A stretch of 64,000 bases of DNA from Hydractinia symbiolongicarpus (GCF_029227915.1 NC_079883.1:30816001-30880000); one strand, 5' to 3'. Positions 54,001 to 63,857 are shown, counted from the stretch's first letter. Notes: generated by a model not told the origin, from the sequence alone. Made by a program: numbers and translations.

Positions 54001-56000
54001 ACTTCTTTTATTCAGCGTCTCATCAAAAATGAAAACATTTTTAAAAACTACAAGTCTCATGGCCTTTAGTGGTGAAATAATAATTTAAAAAATCGTTCGG
54101 GAAATGAGTTTACTCCCTGGGTACTTTCTTTGTATACTTTTGACTATACAGGCCGAGTCGGGGATTTACGGGAAATCGCGGGTTTTCGTTTGCCGGCGAT
54201 TAAACTTCTTTTATTCACCGTCTCATCAAAAATGAAAAAATTTTTAAAAACTACAAGTCTCATGCGTTTTAGTGGTAAAAAAATAATTTAAAAAATCGTT
54301 CGGGAAATGAGTTTACTCCCTGGGTACTTTCTTTGTATACTTTTGACTATACGGGCCGAGTCCGGGATTTACGGGAAGTCGCGGGTTTTCGTTTGAGGGC
54401 GATTAAACTTCTTTTATTCAGCGTCTCATCAAACATGAAAACAGTTTTAAAAACTACAAGTCTCATGGGCTTTAGTGGTGAAATAATAATTTAAAATATC
54501 GTTCGGGAAATGCGTTTACACCCTGGGTACTTTCTTTGTATACTTTTGACTATACGGGCCGAGTCCGGATTTACGGGAAATCGCAGGTTTTCGTTTGCCG
54601 GCGATTAAACTTCTTTTATTCAGCGTCTCATCAAAAATGAAAACATTTTTGAAAACTACAAGTCTCATGTGCTATAGTGGTGAAATAATAATTTAAAAAA
54701 TCGTTCGGGAAATGAGTTTACTCCCTGGGTACTTTCTTTGTATACTTTTGACTATACGGGCCGAGTCCGGATTTACGGGAAGTCGCGGGTTTTCGTTTGC
54801 CGGCGATTAAACCACTTTCATTAAGCGTCTCATCAAAAATGAAAACATTTCTGAAAACTACAAGTCTCATGCGTTTTAGTGGTGAAAAAATAATTTAAAA
54901 AATCGTTCGGGAAATGAGTTTACTCCCTGGGTCCTTTCTTTGTATACTTTTGACTATACGGGCCGAGTCCGGGAGTTACGGGAAATCGCAGGTTTTCGTT
55001 TGCCGGCGATTAAACTTCTTTTATTCAGCGTCTCATCAAAAATGAAAACATTTTTGAAAACTACAAGTCTCATGCGTTTGAGTGGTGAAAAAATAATTTA
55101 AAAAATCGTTCGGGAAATGAGTTTACTCCCCGGGTACTTTCTTTGTATACTTTTGACTATACGGGCCGAGTCCGGATTTACGGGAAGTCGCGGGTTTTCG
55201 TTTGCCGGCGATTAAACTTCTTTTATTCAGCGTCTCATCAAAAATGAAAACATTTTTAAAAACTACAAGTCTCATGGCCTTTAGTGGTGAAATAATAATT
55301 TAAAAAATCGTTCGGGAAATGAGTTTACTCCCTGGGTACTTTCTTTGTATACTTTTGACTATACAGGCCGAGTCGGGGATTTACGGGAAATCGCGGGTTT
55401 TCGTTTGCCGGCGATTAAACTTCTTTTATTCACCGTCTCATCAAAAATGAAAACATTTTTAAAAACTACAAGTCTCATGCGTTTTAGTGGTAAAAAAATA
55501 ATTTAAAAAATCGTTCGGGAAATGAGTTTACTCCCTGGGTACTTTCTTTGTATACTTTTGACTATACGGGCCGAGTCCGGGATTTACGGGAAGTCGCGGG
55601 TTTTCGTTTGAGGGCGATTAAACTTCTTTTATTCAGCGTCTCATCAAACATGAAAACAGTTTTAAAAACTACAAGTCTCATGGGCTTTAGTGGTGAAATA
55701 ATAATTTAAAATATCGTTCGGGAAATGCGTTTACACCCTGGGTACTTTCTTTGTATACTTTTGACTATACGGGCCGAGTCCGGGATTTACGGGAAATCGC
55801 AGGTTTTCGTTTGCCGGCGATTAAACTTCTGTTATTCAGCGTCTCATCAAAAATGAAAACATTTTTAAAAACTACAAGTCTCATGCGTTTTAGTGGTGAA
55901 AAAATAATTTAAAAAATCGTTCGGAAAATGAGTTTACTCCCTGGGTACTGTCTTTGTATACTTTTGACTATGCGGGCCGAGTCCGGGATTTACGGGAAAT
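42000..56000 (+). repeat. Expanded six-monomer higher-order family (~1215 bp)
   Basis: A tagged monomer with TTTGAGGGCGATT, GAAAACAGTTTT and GAAATGCGTTTACACC recurs with the GAGGGCG at 42639, 43855, 45072, 46289, 47302, 48314, 49328, 51354, 52571, 53180, 54395 and 55610. Steps are 1216, 1217, 1217, 1013, 1012, 1014, 2026, 1217, 609, 1215 and 1215 bp. An older relative of the tag is at 34218. Gains and losses of whole monomers account for every off-period step. Confidence 0.9.
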
Positions 56001-57129
56001 CGCAGGTTTTCGTTTGCCGGCGATTAAACTTCTTTTATTCAGCGTCTCATCAAAAATGAAAACATTTTTAAAAACTACAAGTCTCATGCGTTTGAGTGGT
56101 GAAAAAATAATTTAAAAAATCGTTCGGGAAATGAGTTTACTCCCCGGGTACTTTCTTTGTATACTTTTGACTATACGGGCCGAGTCCGGATTTACGGGAA
56201 GTCGCGGGTTTTCGTTTGCCGGCGATTAAACTTCTTTTATTCAGCGTCTCATCAAAAATGAAAACATTTTTAAAAACTACAAGTCTCATGGCCTTTAGTG
56301 GTGAAATAATAATTTAAAAAGTCGTTCGGGAAATGAGTTTACTCCCTGGGTACTTTCTTTGTATACTTTTGACTATACGGGCCGAGTCCGGGATTTACGG
56401 GAAATCGCAGGCTTTCGTTTGCCGGCGATTAAACTTCTTTTATTCAGCGTCTCATCAAAAATGAAAACATTTTTAAAAACTACAAGTCTCATGCGTTTTA
56501 GTGGTGAAAAAATAATTTAAAAAATCGTTCGGGAAATGAGTTTACTCCCTGGGTACTTTCTTTGTATACTTTTGACTATACGGGCCGAGTCCGGCTTTAC
56601 GGGAAATCGCAGGTTTTCGTTTGCCGGCGATTAAACTTCTTTTGTTCAGCGTCTCATCAAAAATGAAAACATTTTTGAAAACTACAAGTCTCATGCGTTT
56701 TAGTAGTGAAAAAATAATTTAAAAAATCGTTCGGAAAATGAGTTTACTCCCTGGGTACTTTCTTTGTATACTTTTGACTATGCGGGCGGAGTCCGGGGTT
56801 TACGGGAAATGGCGGGTTTTCGTTTGCAGGCGATTAAACTTCTTTTATTCAGCGTCTGATTAAAAATGAAAACATTTTTGAAAACTACAAGTCTCAAGCG
56901 TTTTAGTGGTGAAAAGATAATTTAAAAAATCGTTTTGGAAATGAGTTTACTCACAGGGTATTTTCTTTGTATACATTCGGCTATACGGGTCTAGCCCGGG
57001 ATTTACGGGAAATCGCGGGTTTTTGTTGGCCGGCGATTAAACCACTTTCATTAAGCGTCTCATCAAAAATGAAAACATTTCTGAAAACTACAAGTCTCAT
57101 GCGTTTTAGTGGTGAAAAAATAATTTAAA

Positions 57130-57530
57130 AAGTCGTTCATGAAATGAGTTTACTCACTGGGTACTTTTTTGTATACATTTGACTATACGGGCCGAGTCCG
57201 GGATTTACGGGAAATCGCGGTTTTTTATTTGCCGGCGATTAAACTTCTTTTATTCAGCGTCTCATCAAAAATGAAAACATTTTTAAAAACTACAAGTCTC
57301 ATGGGCTTTAGTGGTGAAATAATAATTTAAAAAGTCGTTCATGAAATGAGTTTACTCACTGGGTACTTTTTTGTATACATTTGACTATACGGGCCGAGTC
57401 CGGGATTTACGGGAAATCGCGGTTTTTTGTTTGCCGGCGATTAAACTTCTTTTATTCAGCGTCTCATCAAAAATGAAAACATTTTTAAAAACTACAAGTC
57501 TCATGGGCTTTAGTGGTGAAATAATAATTT
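57130..57530 (+). repeat. Local monomer duplication, 202 bp x 2
   Basis: TTCATGAAATGAGTTTACTC followed by GGTACTTTTTTGTATAC begins at 57136 and again at 57338. The copies match almost throughout, apart from TTTTTTATTTGCC versus TTTTTTGTTTGCC. It is a single-monomer duplication near the edge of the ordered region. Confidence 0.8.
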
Positions 57531-60138
57531 AAAAAATCGTTTGGGAAACGAGTTTACTCCCTGGGTACTTTCTTTGTATACTTTTGACTATACGGGTCGA
57601 GTCCGGGATTTACAGGTAATCGCAGGTTTTCGTTTGCCGGCGATTAAACTTCTTTTATTCAGCGTCTCATCAAAAATGAAAACAATTTTGAAAACTACAA
57701 GTCTCATGCGTTTTAGTGGTGAAAAAATAATTTAAAAAATCGTTCGGGAAATTAGCTTACTCCCTGGGTACTTTGTTTGTACACTTTTGACTATACGGGC
57801 CAATCCCGGGATTTACGGGAAATCGCGGGTTTTCGTTTGCCGGCGATTAAACTTCTTTTATTCAGCGTCTCATCAAAAATGAAAACATTTTTGAAAACTA
57901 CAAGTCTTATGCGTTTTAGTGGTGAAAATATAATTTAAAAAATCGTTCTGGAAATGAGTTTACTCACAGGGTACTTTCTTTGTATACATTCGACTATACG
58001 GGCCAAGCCCTGGATTTACGGGAAATCGCGGGTTTTCGTTTGCCGGCGATTAAACCTCTTTCATTAAGCGTCTCATCAAAAATAAAAACATTTTTGAAAA
58101 CTACAAGTCTCATGCGTTTTAGTGGTAAAAAAATTATTTAAAAAACCGTTCGGGAAATGAGTTTACTCCCTGGGTACTTTCTTTGTATACTTTTGACTAT
58201 ACGGGCCGAGTCCGGGGTTTACGGGAAATGGCGAGTTTTTGTTTAGCGGCGATTAAACTTCTTTTATTCAGCGTCTCATCAAAAATGAAAACATTTTTAA
58301 AAACTACAAGTCTCATGCGTTCTAGTGGTGAAAAGATAATTTAAAAAATCGTTTTGGAAATGAGTTTACTCACAGGGTACTTTCTTTCTATACATTCGAC
58401 TATACTTGCCAAGCCCGGGATTTACGGGAAATCGCGGGTTTTCGTTTGCCGGCGATTAAACCACTTTCATTAAGCGTCTCATCAAGAATGAAAACATTTC
58501 TCAAAACTACAAGTCTCATGCGTTTTAGTGGTGAAAAAATAATTTAAAAAATCGTTCGGGAAATGAGTTTACTCCCTGGGTACTTTCTTTATATACTTTT
58601 AACTATACTGGCCAAGCCCGGGATTTACGGGAAATCGCGGGTTTTCGTTTGCCGGCGATTAAACCTCTTTCATTAACCGTCTCATCAAAAATGAAAACAT
58701 TTTTGAAAACTACAAGTCTCAAGCTTGTAGTGGTAAAAAGATAATATAAAAAATTGTTTTGGAAATGAGTTTACTCACAGGGTACTTTCTTTGTATACAT
58801 TCGACTATACAGGCCAAGCCCGGGATTTACGGGAAATCGCGGGTTTTCGTTTGCCATCGATTAAGCTTCTTCTATTCAGCGTCTCATCAAAAATGAAAAC
58901 ATTTTTAAAAACTACAAGTCTCATGGGCTTTAGTGGTGAAATAATAATTTAAAAAATCGTTCGGGAAATGAGTTTACACCCTGGGCACTTTCTTTGTATA
59001 CTTTGCACTATACGGGCCGAGTCCGGGATTTACGGGAAATCGCAGGTTTTCGTTTGCCAGCGATTAAACTTCTTTTATTCAGCGTCTCATCAAAAATGAA
59101 AACATTTTTGAAAACTACAAGTCTCATTCGTTTAGGAAATGAGTTTACACCCCGGGTACTTTCTTTGTATACTTTTGACTATACGGGCCAAGCCCGGGGT
59201 TTACGGGAAATGGCAGGTTTTCGTTTGCCGGCGATTAAACTTCTTTTATTCAGCGTCTCATCAAAAATGAAAAGATTTCTGAAAACTACAAGTCTCATGC
59301 GTTTTAGTGGTGTAAAAATATTTTAAAAAATCGTTCGGGAAATGAGTTTACTCCCTGGGTACTTTCTTTGTATACATTCGACTACACGTGCCAAGCCCGG
59401 GATTTAGGGGAAATCGCTGGTTTTCGTTTGCCGGCGAATAAACCTCTTTCATTAAACGTCTCATCAAAAATGAAAACATTTTTGAAAACTACAAGTTTCA
59501 TGCGTTTTAGTGGTGAAAAAATAATTTAAAAAATCGTTCGGAAAATGAGTTTACTCCCTGGGTACTTTCTTTGTATACTTTTGACTATACGGGCCGAGTC
59601 CGCGATTTACGGGAAATCGCGGGTTTTCGTTTGCCGGCGATTAAACTTCTTTTATTCAGCGTCCCATCAAAAATGAAAACATTTTTGAAAACTACAAGTC
59701 TCATACGTTTTAGTGGTGAAAAGATAATTTAAAAAAACGTTTTGGAAATGAGTTTACTCACAGTGTACTTTCTTTGTATACATTCGACTATACGGGCCAA
59801 GCCCAGGATTTACGGGAAATCGCGGGTTTTCGTTTGCCGGCGATTAAACTTCTTTTATTCAGCGTCTCATCAAAAATGAAAACATTTTTAAAAACTACAA
59901 GTCTCATGGGCTTTAGTGGTAAAATAATAATTTAAAAAATCGTTCGGGAAATGAGTTTACACCCCGGGTACTTTCTTTGTATACTTTTGACTATACGGGC
60001 CAAGCCCGGGGTTTACGGGAAATGGCGGGTTTTCGTTTGCCGGCGATTAAACTTTTTTTATTCAGCGTCTCATCAAAGATGAAAACATTATTGAAAACTA
60101 CAAGTCTCATGCGTTTTAGTGCTGAAAAGATAATTTAA
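57530..60138 (+). repeat. Diverged edge monomers
   Basis: Here single-copy changes are frequent, for example GTTTAGCGGCG, CTATACTTGCC, CAAGCTTGTAGTGG, ACTTTGCACTATAC and GTGCTGAAAAG, and I find no longer-period pattern. Loss of order at an array edge is expected when homogenisation acts mainly on the interior. Confidence 0.7.
59125..59150 (+). repeat. Shortened monomer near the array edge
   Basis: GTCTCATTCGTTTAGG runs straight into AAATGAGTTTACAC. About 35 bp spanning GTGGTGAAA and the A-rich segment are missing. The deletion fuses two monomers in frame and produces a 110-codon open stretch (58994-59326) that is not a gene. Confidence 0.8.
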
Positions 60139-60146
60139 TATCAGCT
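60134..60146 (+). other. Right edge of the array and putative splice acceptor of exon 2
   Basis: The last monomer matches through GATAATTTAA (to 60138) and then departs into TATCAG. The AG at 60143-60144 can serve as an acceptor and is followed by sequence that reads as transposase N-terminus. There is no real pyrimidine tract upstream, which weakens the call. The break falls at the same monomer position where the array resumes near 63937. Confidence 0.6.
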
Positions 60147-60783
60147 ACATGTGCATATGTAAAATTTTCGAATCATCGATTGAAACATTATAGAAAAAAA
60201 TGTGGTGAAAAACTCATGCGAGTCATAAAATCACCATCAGGGGTAACAATTTTAGTGCCTTTTAAATCATATTGTTACAGATCAATTCAGAAGTCCTTAG
60301 AAGTATTAACAAACAGGGAAGGATTTGAAACTGATTGCGAAAAATGGAGAAATTTGAAATCTTATCCAGATACATACAGTGACATTTTTGATGGTGAAAT
60401 ATGGAAAAAATTTTCACGCACAGGAGAATGGTATTTTTCAGAACCTAGGCACTATGCAGTAATGTTAAATATAGATTGGTTTCAGCCGTTCAAACATTTG
60501 TCCAGTTATTCTATTGGTGGTATATATCTCGTTGTTTTAAATCTTCCACGTGTTGAGCGATTTAAAAGAGAGAACGTTATTCTTGTTGGAATTATCCCAA
60601 ATATGCAGAAAGAACCTCCAACTAACACCTTTATAGCACCTTTAATAAGTGAATTAAATACTGCATGGCATCAAGGATTCACTATTGTCTATGCGTTATC
60701 AGGAAAATTAGAAGTATTTCGATTAGCATTACTGTGTGTTGGATGTGATATACCCGCATGTAGAAAGTTATGTGGTTATTTAG
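60145..60783 (+). pseudogene. CACTA/EnSpm-like transposase, exon 2 (zinc-finger remnant and first half of catalytic region)
   Basis: The main frame runs from about 60180. It reads through KHYRKKCGEKL, CEKWRNL, DIFDGEIWKKF, VMLNIDWFQPFK, NLPRVERFKRENVILVGIIP and ALLCVGCDIPACRKLCG. These blocks are typical of metazoan and fungal CACTA/EnSpm-type transposases (Tnp2-like), which cut and paste DNA elements. The Asp codons at 60474 (NIDWFQPF) and 60747 (CDIPAC) fit the two Asp of the DDE catalytic set; that assignment is inference from family knowledge. The first 40 bp read in another frame as YMCICKIFESS, which with HYRKKC would form a CxC...HxxxxC zinc finger, so a small frameshift near 60178-60193 is likely. 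The exon ends at TTAG|GTGAGT. The open frame continues to 60815, but those last residues are intron. No ATG starts this frame. Confidence 0.85.
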
Positions 60784-60919
60784 GTGAGTTTTTAGTTTTT
60801 TCTATGTTTCTATAAGTATAACTTTTCTCAACATGCTGTTAAAGTATTATGTATTGTGTTCACATGTGTCAATAAATGATTTATGGATGAAACAAACGTA
60901 AGGGAAGAAACTTTGACGG

Positions 60920-61137
60920 GAAGAAAATTTAGTGAAAGTAAATTTGGCAGAATTTTATTTGGCGGATGAAAAGAAACATGAAAGTTGATTTTTTCTTTTT
61001 AAATCATTGCTTTTTTCTTTTTAAACGATAAACTTAGTTGAAAAGAAAGTCACTCGTCGTCAAATACTAAAATAAAAAACTTACCAATCAGACTTTTTTT
61101 AAATTGACGGAGAGCAAAAAATTATTAATTTTGGCGT
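60920..61137 (+). repeat. Intron tandem duplication, copy 1
   Basis: Starts GAAGAAAATTTAGTGAAAG and ends ATTATTAATTTTGGCGT. It contains AATTTGGCAGAATTTTATTT then GGCGGATG, a T-rich CTTTTTAAATC block, and GAAAGTCACTCGTCGTC. It matches copy 2 at an offset of 223 bp with only a few differences, such as GAAAAGAAAC/GAAAACAAAC, AAATCATTGC/AAATCGTTGC and AAACGATAAAC/AAACCATAAAC. It may be a fragment of a non-autonomous element; I do not recognise the family. Confidence 0.9.
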
Positions 61138-61142
61138 TTTGA

Positions 61143-61360
61143 GAAGAAAATTTAGTGAAAGTAAATTTGGCAGAATTTTATTTGGCGGATGAAAACAAAC
61201 ATGAAAGTTGATTTTTTCTTTTTAAATCGTTGCTTTTTTCTTTTTAAACCATAAACTTAGTTGAAAAGAAAGTCACTCGTCGTCAAATACTAAAATAAAA
61301 AACTTACCAATCAGACTTTTTTAAAATTGACGGAGAGCAAAAAATTATTAATTTTGGCGT
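61143..61360 (+). repeat. Intron tandem duplication, copy 2
   Basis: Direct repeat of 60920-61137, separated by only TTTGA. Copy 2 is followed by TGAATTTGGTGGATTTTG, which again resembles the TTTGGCGGA motif inside the unit, so a third, decayed partial unit is possible. Confidence 0.9.
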
Positions 61361-61520
61361 GAATTGAATTTGGTGGATTTTGTAAATTTTACAAATTCGC
61401 AATGTTGTTGTTTTTTATTTGAATATAGGTCATGCAGCTGCTCATGGATGTTCGAAATGCAAGAAGGTTTTTCCTGGCAAAGTGGGTGAACGAGATTATA
61501 GTGGTTTTGATGTTGACAGT

Positions 61521-61523
61521 TAG
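61521..61523 (+). other. In-frame TAG (nonsense) replacing an expected Trp
   Basis: The frame reads DVDS-TAG-EKRTTEEHREQ. Related transposases usually have Trp just before the Arg-Thr/Ser-x-Glu-x-His-Arg stretch, so TGG to TAG is the simplest change. Confidence 0.8.
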
Positions 61524-62156
61524 GAAAAACGAACAACAGAAGAGCATAGAGAGCAAATGATGGAAATTCTCGAAGCTGACACAGCTAATGATCGGGACAA
61601 ATTGGAATCAATGTATGGCACAAGATATTCTGTTCTTGCAGAATTGTCTTATTTTGATACAGTACGAATGTCAATCGTTAATCCTATGCACAATTTATTT
61701 CTTGGGACATCCAAACACCTTTTAAAGATATGGAAGGAACTGGGCTACCTGAGTAAACCAACCTTGGAAAAGATCCAGCAGAAAACCGATAGCTTTGTGG
61801 TACCAGCTGATGTTGGCAAAATACCCAACAAAATTGTTAGTAGCTTCGATGGATTTACTGCTGATGAACACAAAAATTGGACATTACTCTTTTCGATTTT
61901 TTCATTAAGAGAGTTCATACCTAAGCGTCACCTTGAATGTTTCAGAAAGTTTGTTTTGGCTTGCCAATATTTATGCCGTCGTGTTATTACGATACGTGAT
62001 GTTATAGTTGCCAACAATCTTTTACAGCAGTTTTGTTCTACGTTCGAAGTTCTGTATGGATGTGAACGTGTCACTCCCAACATGCATCTGCATTTACATT
62101 TGAAAGATTGCATACTAGATTATGGGCCAATATATTCTTTTTGGTTATTTTCATTT

Positions 62157-62159
62157 TAG
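62157..62159 (+). other. In-frame TAG (nonsense) in the FERYNG motif
   Basis: The frame reads FWLFSF-TAG-RYNGLLGS. The family motif is FERYNG, so a Glu codon (GAG or GAA) has become TAG. If this Glu is the third catalytic acid of the DDE set, as I infer, the lesion would also remove catalysis in any readthrough product. Confidence 0.82.
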
Positions 62160-62273
62160 CGTTATAATGGTCTATTGGGAAGTTTTCCCAACAATAAAAA
62201 AGAGATCGAATTGCAAGTGATGAACAGATTTTCTCGTGATAATGATGTACTAAATATGCCAAAACCGACAGAA

Positions 62274-62291
62274 TTTTTTAGGTGTTTTTAG
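62274..62291 (+). other. Probable +1 frameshift in T-rich runs
   Basis: The reading frame before (PKPTEFF) and the one after (FSSIFKLLRHAYDQ) differ by one base. The unshifted frame stops at 62289. A one-base gain in TTTTTT (62274-62279) or TTTTT (62285-62289) explains it. Confidence 0.7.
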
Positions 62292-62390
62292 CAGCATATT
62301 TAAATTATTGAGGCATGCATATGATCAGAGAGGAACTTTAAATGATATGGCTTCTCCAAATATTATTGATTGTGTAAAACTTTCATCCAG

Positions 62391-62655
62391 GTAATTTTTT
62401 AACTTCTGTTTGTCCAGAATTCATTTGTTGCGAAGAAGTAAAATATTTAGGTTGTTTGATTTTTTATTTATTTTACTTTATATATACTACTTTTTTGAGA
62501 ACTAATAAAAATATTTGAGTGGCATTATTAAAGGAGAACTAACAAAAAAAACCTACATTCATATGACATAAATTTTTGCTGTTCAAATTTTCAAATTTTT
62601 AATTTTTTTGATGAAGTGTTATTAAAAACTTTAAAGTGTTTTGTTTTATTTATAG
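62391..62655 (+). other. Intron 3 of the transposase copy (265 bp)
   Basis: Donor GTAATT after CCAG; acceptor TTGTTTTATTTATAG ending at 62655. Joining AG (62389-62390) to A (62656) makes Arg and keeps the frame into TIDPTIQIWHNV. The sequence is strongly AT-rich with long T runs and no coding signal. Confidence 0.85.
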
Positions 62656-63253
62656 AACGATTGATCCAACCATTCAAATATGGCACAACGTGACTAATGC
62701 TGTCAATTTGCGAATTCCAACTGTATATACATTATCTTCATATGAGCTTGAGAGTCTGCGAAAAACATACATGTACATGTATCCACTTGTTGATTTCAAT
62801 TCTGCTGTAATATCTCCATCTTCTTTGAAAGTTACTGAGTTAAGCATCAGTGGTAATATTTATGGATCTGATCTTTCCAGAAACAATAGATCTTCATATA
62901 TTGTAGCCCATTGGGCATCTAATGATGGTAATATCAAATCGTTTGACGAAATGGAATTATCTCCCCGACCAGGTATAATCAAGTATTTTCTCAAGCATAC
63001 TTTAACTATTCACGATACGAGCTATGAACATTGGTTGGCGTTTTGTGATTGGTTTCTTTCAGTTCCAGATCATATAAGATTTGAATTTGGAAAGCCATTA
63101 GAGTTATGGCATAATAACCTTTATGAACTGGCTGGAGCTTCCTCATTCATCCCTGTTTTGCGCATAATGGGAAAATTTGTGCATGCTCGACTGCACCGCC
63201 ATAGTAAAGATTTAATGGTTATAGTTCCTGTGGTGAAAAATTCGTGTTTTTAA
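62656..63253 (+). pseudogene. CACTA/EnSpm-like transposase, exon 4 (C-terminal domain, itself open)
   Basis: The frame is open from the splice site to TAA at 63251. An ATG lies upstream at 62636 but is inside the intron. Recognisable C-terminal blocks are VNLRIPTVYTLSSYELESLR, then MYPLVDF, RNNRSSYIVAHWAS, GIIKYFLKHTL, HWLAFCDWF and GASSFIPVLRIMGKFVHARL, ending VIVPVVKNSCF. In related transposases the C-terminal part carries the same (A/G)SFIPVxRIM string before a hydrophobic VAxPL/V end, so this is probably the true C-terminus. No lesion is seen here, so the gene's decay is recent enough to leave this exon whole. Confidence 0.85.
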
Positions 63254-63857
63254 TTTGGACATTTATATATGTGCACTCTTTTTATTTATTATGCTTTCAA
63301 CTATCTTATTTGCAAGAGAATATTTTAAAAGTTCTTTTACAAAATAGATCCTGTAAGTTTGAATTTTCAACGTAAGTTTTTATATTGTCCATTAATCTAA
63401 CGTTTTGTATTAGAAACATTTTAAAGCCAGGCTCTAAACTTTTATAAAATATAGTTTATACATTTAGTACAACTTTTTTTTTCTAGTTTCAGTCAAAAAC
63501 TTCTTCATCTTTATCATCAATGTTTGTGTTGTTTTTTGTATGTTTGTCTGTGTTTTGTTTTTCTGTTTGTGTTGTTTTTTTTATATTTGACCAACATTTT
63601 TGACTAACATTTTAAAAATCTATCTGAAAAGTTTTATGCCAAAGTTTTTCTGCCAAAACCTTTTTGTATTAAATAGTTAAGCATCTAGGCTAAGCTCGAA
63701 AAGTATATTTTTGATAAAAGATTGTGTAAGTTTTGATTAGTTTGCTTTTCCTGATCGCCTTTTCTGACAAAACAACAATGCTACCATACTTTCAATTACT
63801 CTTCAGATTTTCACCTTCTAGATAATAATAATCATAAAAGTGTATACTATCTCAAAA
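63254..63857 (+). other. Spacer between the transposase 3' end and the next first exon
   Basis: Very AT-rich, without a convincing gene. ATTAAA at 63668-63673 could be a poly(A) signal and TATAAAA at 63443-63449 a TATA-like box, but both are expected by chance here. The pairs GACCAACATTTTT/GACTAACATTTT and TGCCAAAGTTTTTC/TGCCAAAACCTTTT suggest degraded repeat material. If the two flanking coding pieces belong to separate elements, the element ends should lie here, but I see no CACTA-type terminal inverted repeat. Confidence 0.5.
63521..63590 (+). repeat. Imperfect 43-bp GT/T-rich direct repeat
   Basis: TGTTTGTGTTGTTTTTT begins at 63521 and again at 63564, with TGTTTGTCTGTGTTTTG between. Low-complexity sequence with no clear function. 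Confidence 0.7.

Larger units (their letters stand above)
1..60138 (+). repeat. Satellite array, ~203-bp monomer, about 297 copies head to tail
   Basis: The whole stretch is a direct tandem repeat. The anchor CTTTCTTTGTATAC recurs at 203, 404, 608, 811 and so on, with spacings of 201-204 bp. All copies are in one orientation. A typical monomer is about 38% G+C and has about 13 CpG dinucleotides, so it is richer in CpG than the AT-rich island beside it. Conserved blocks in order are GTATAC...CTATACGGGCC, CCGGGATTTACGGGAAATCG, TTTTCGTTTGCCGGCGATT, CAGCGTCTCATCAAAAATG, GAAAACATTTTTGAAAAC, GTTTTAGTGGTGAAA, TCGTTCGGGAAATGAGTTTA and CCCTGGGTACTTTC. No gene is supported within it. The array runs off the left edge of the window, so its full size is unknown. 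Confidence 0.97.
60784..61428 (+). other. Intron 2 of the transposase copy (645 bp)
   Basis: The donor is GTGAGT at 60784 and the acceptor is TTTTTTATTTGAATATAG ending at 61428. Splicing joins G (60783) to GT (61429-61430), making a Gly codon and the expected family string LGHAAHGCSKC. The intron is AT-rich, holds no open frame of note, and is largely filled by the 223-bp tandem duplication. The short reverse-strand frame at 61348-61536 is chance. Confidence 0.85.
61429..62390 (+). pseudogene. CACTA/EnSpm-like transposase, exon 3 (broken)
   Basis: After the splice the frame reads HAAHGCSKCKKVF (a His/Cys zinc-binding cluster), YSGFDVDS, then a TAG at 61521. It continues through TTEEHREQMMEI, YGTRYSVLAELSYFD, VNPMHNLFLGTSKHLLKIW (His codon at 61689), FDGFTADEHKNWTLLFSIF, LCRRVITIRD, LLQQFC, CTxx-like ERVTPNMHLHLHLKDC and DYGPIYSFWLFSF. 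A second TAG at 62157 follows, then RYNGLLGSFPNNKKEI. The family normally has Trp at the first stop and Glu (FERYNG) at the second. A +1 shift in the T runs at 62274-62289 is needed to reach FKLLRHAYDQ and NDMASPNIIDCVKLSSR, where the exon ends at CCAG|GTAATT. The copy is therefore dead as a gene. The long open stretch at 61557-62159 is only the part between the two stops. Confidence 0.9.

Noticed and set aside
2533-59326. Many open stretches of 60-120 codons in the satellite, sharing a translation like YTFDYTGRVRDLREIAGFRL
   Set aside because: They are the conceptual reading of the monomer where it lacks stops. Monomer length is not a fixed multiple of three, most copies have stops, and indels fall freely. 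There is no sign of selection for coding.
1-60138. CRISPR-like array
   Set aside because: The repeat has no unique spacers; the whole 203-bp unit repeats, in a eukaryotic context.
61521-62159. Reassigned TAG codon (TAG read as Gln)
   Set aside because: The stops fall where the family has Trp and Glu, and the same gene also needs frameshift corrections. Ordinary pseudogene decay explains all of it.
61348-62262. Reverse-strand open frames at 61348-61536, 61928-62113 and 62071-62262
   Set aside because: They lie opposite the transposase exons or intron and resemble nothing; they are shadows of the plus-strand coding sequence.
62636-62655. ATG at 62636 as the start of a separate gene for exon 4
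   Set aside because: It lies in the T-rich acceptor region of intron 3, and the splice from 62390 to 62656 keeps the family reading frame.
63254-63857. Promoter (TATAAAA at 63443) and poly(A) signal (ATTAAA at 63668)
   Set aside because: Both are short and expected by chance in sequence this AT-rich; no supporting context was seen.
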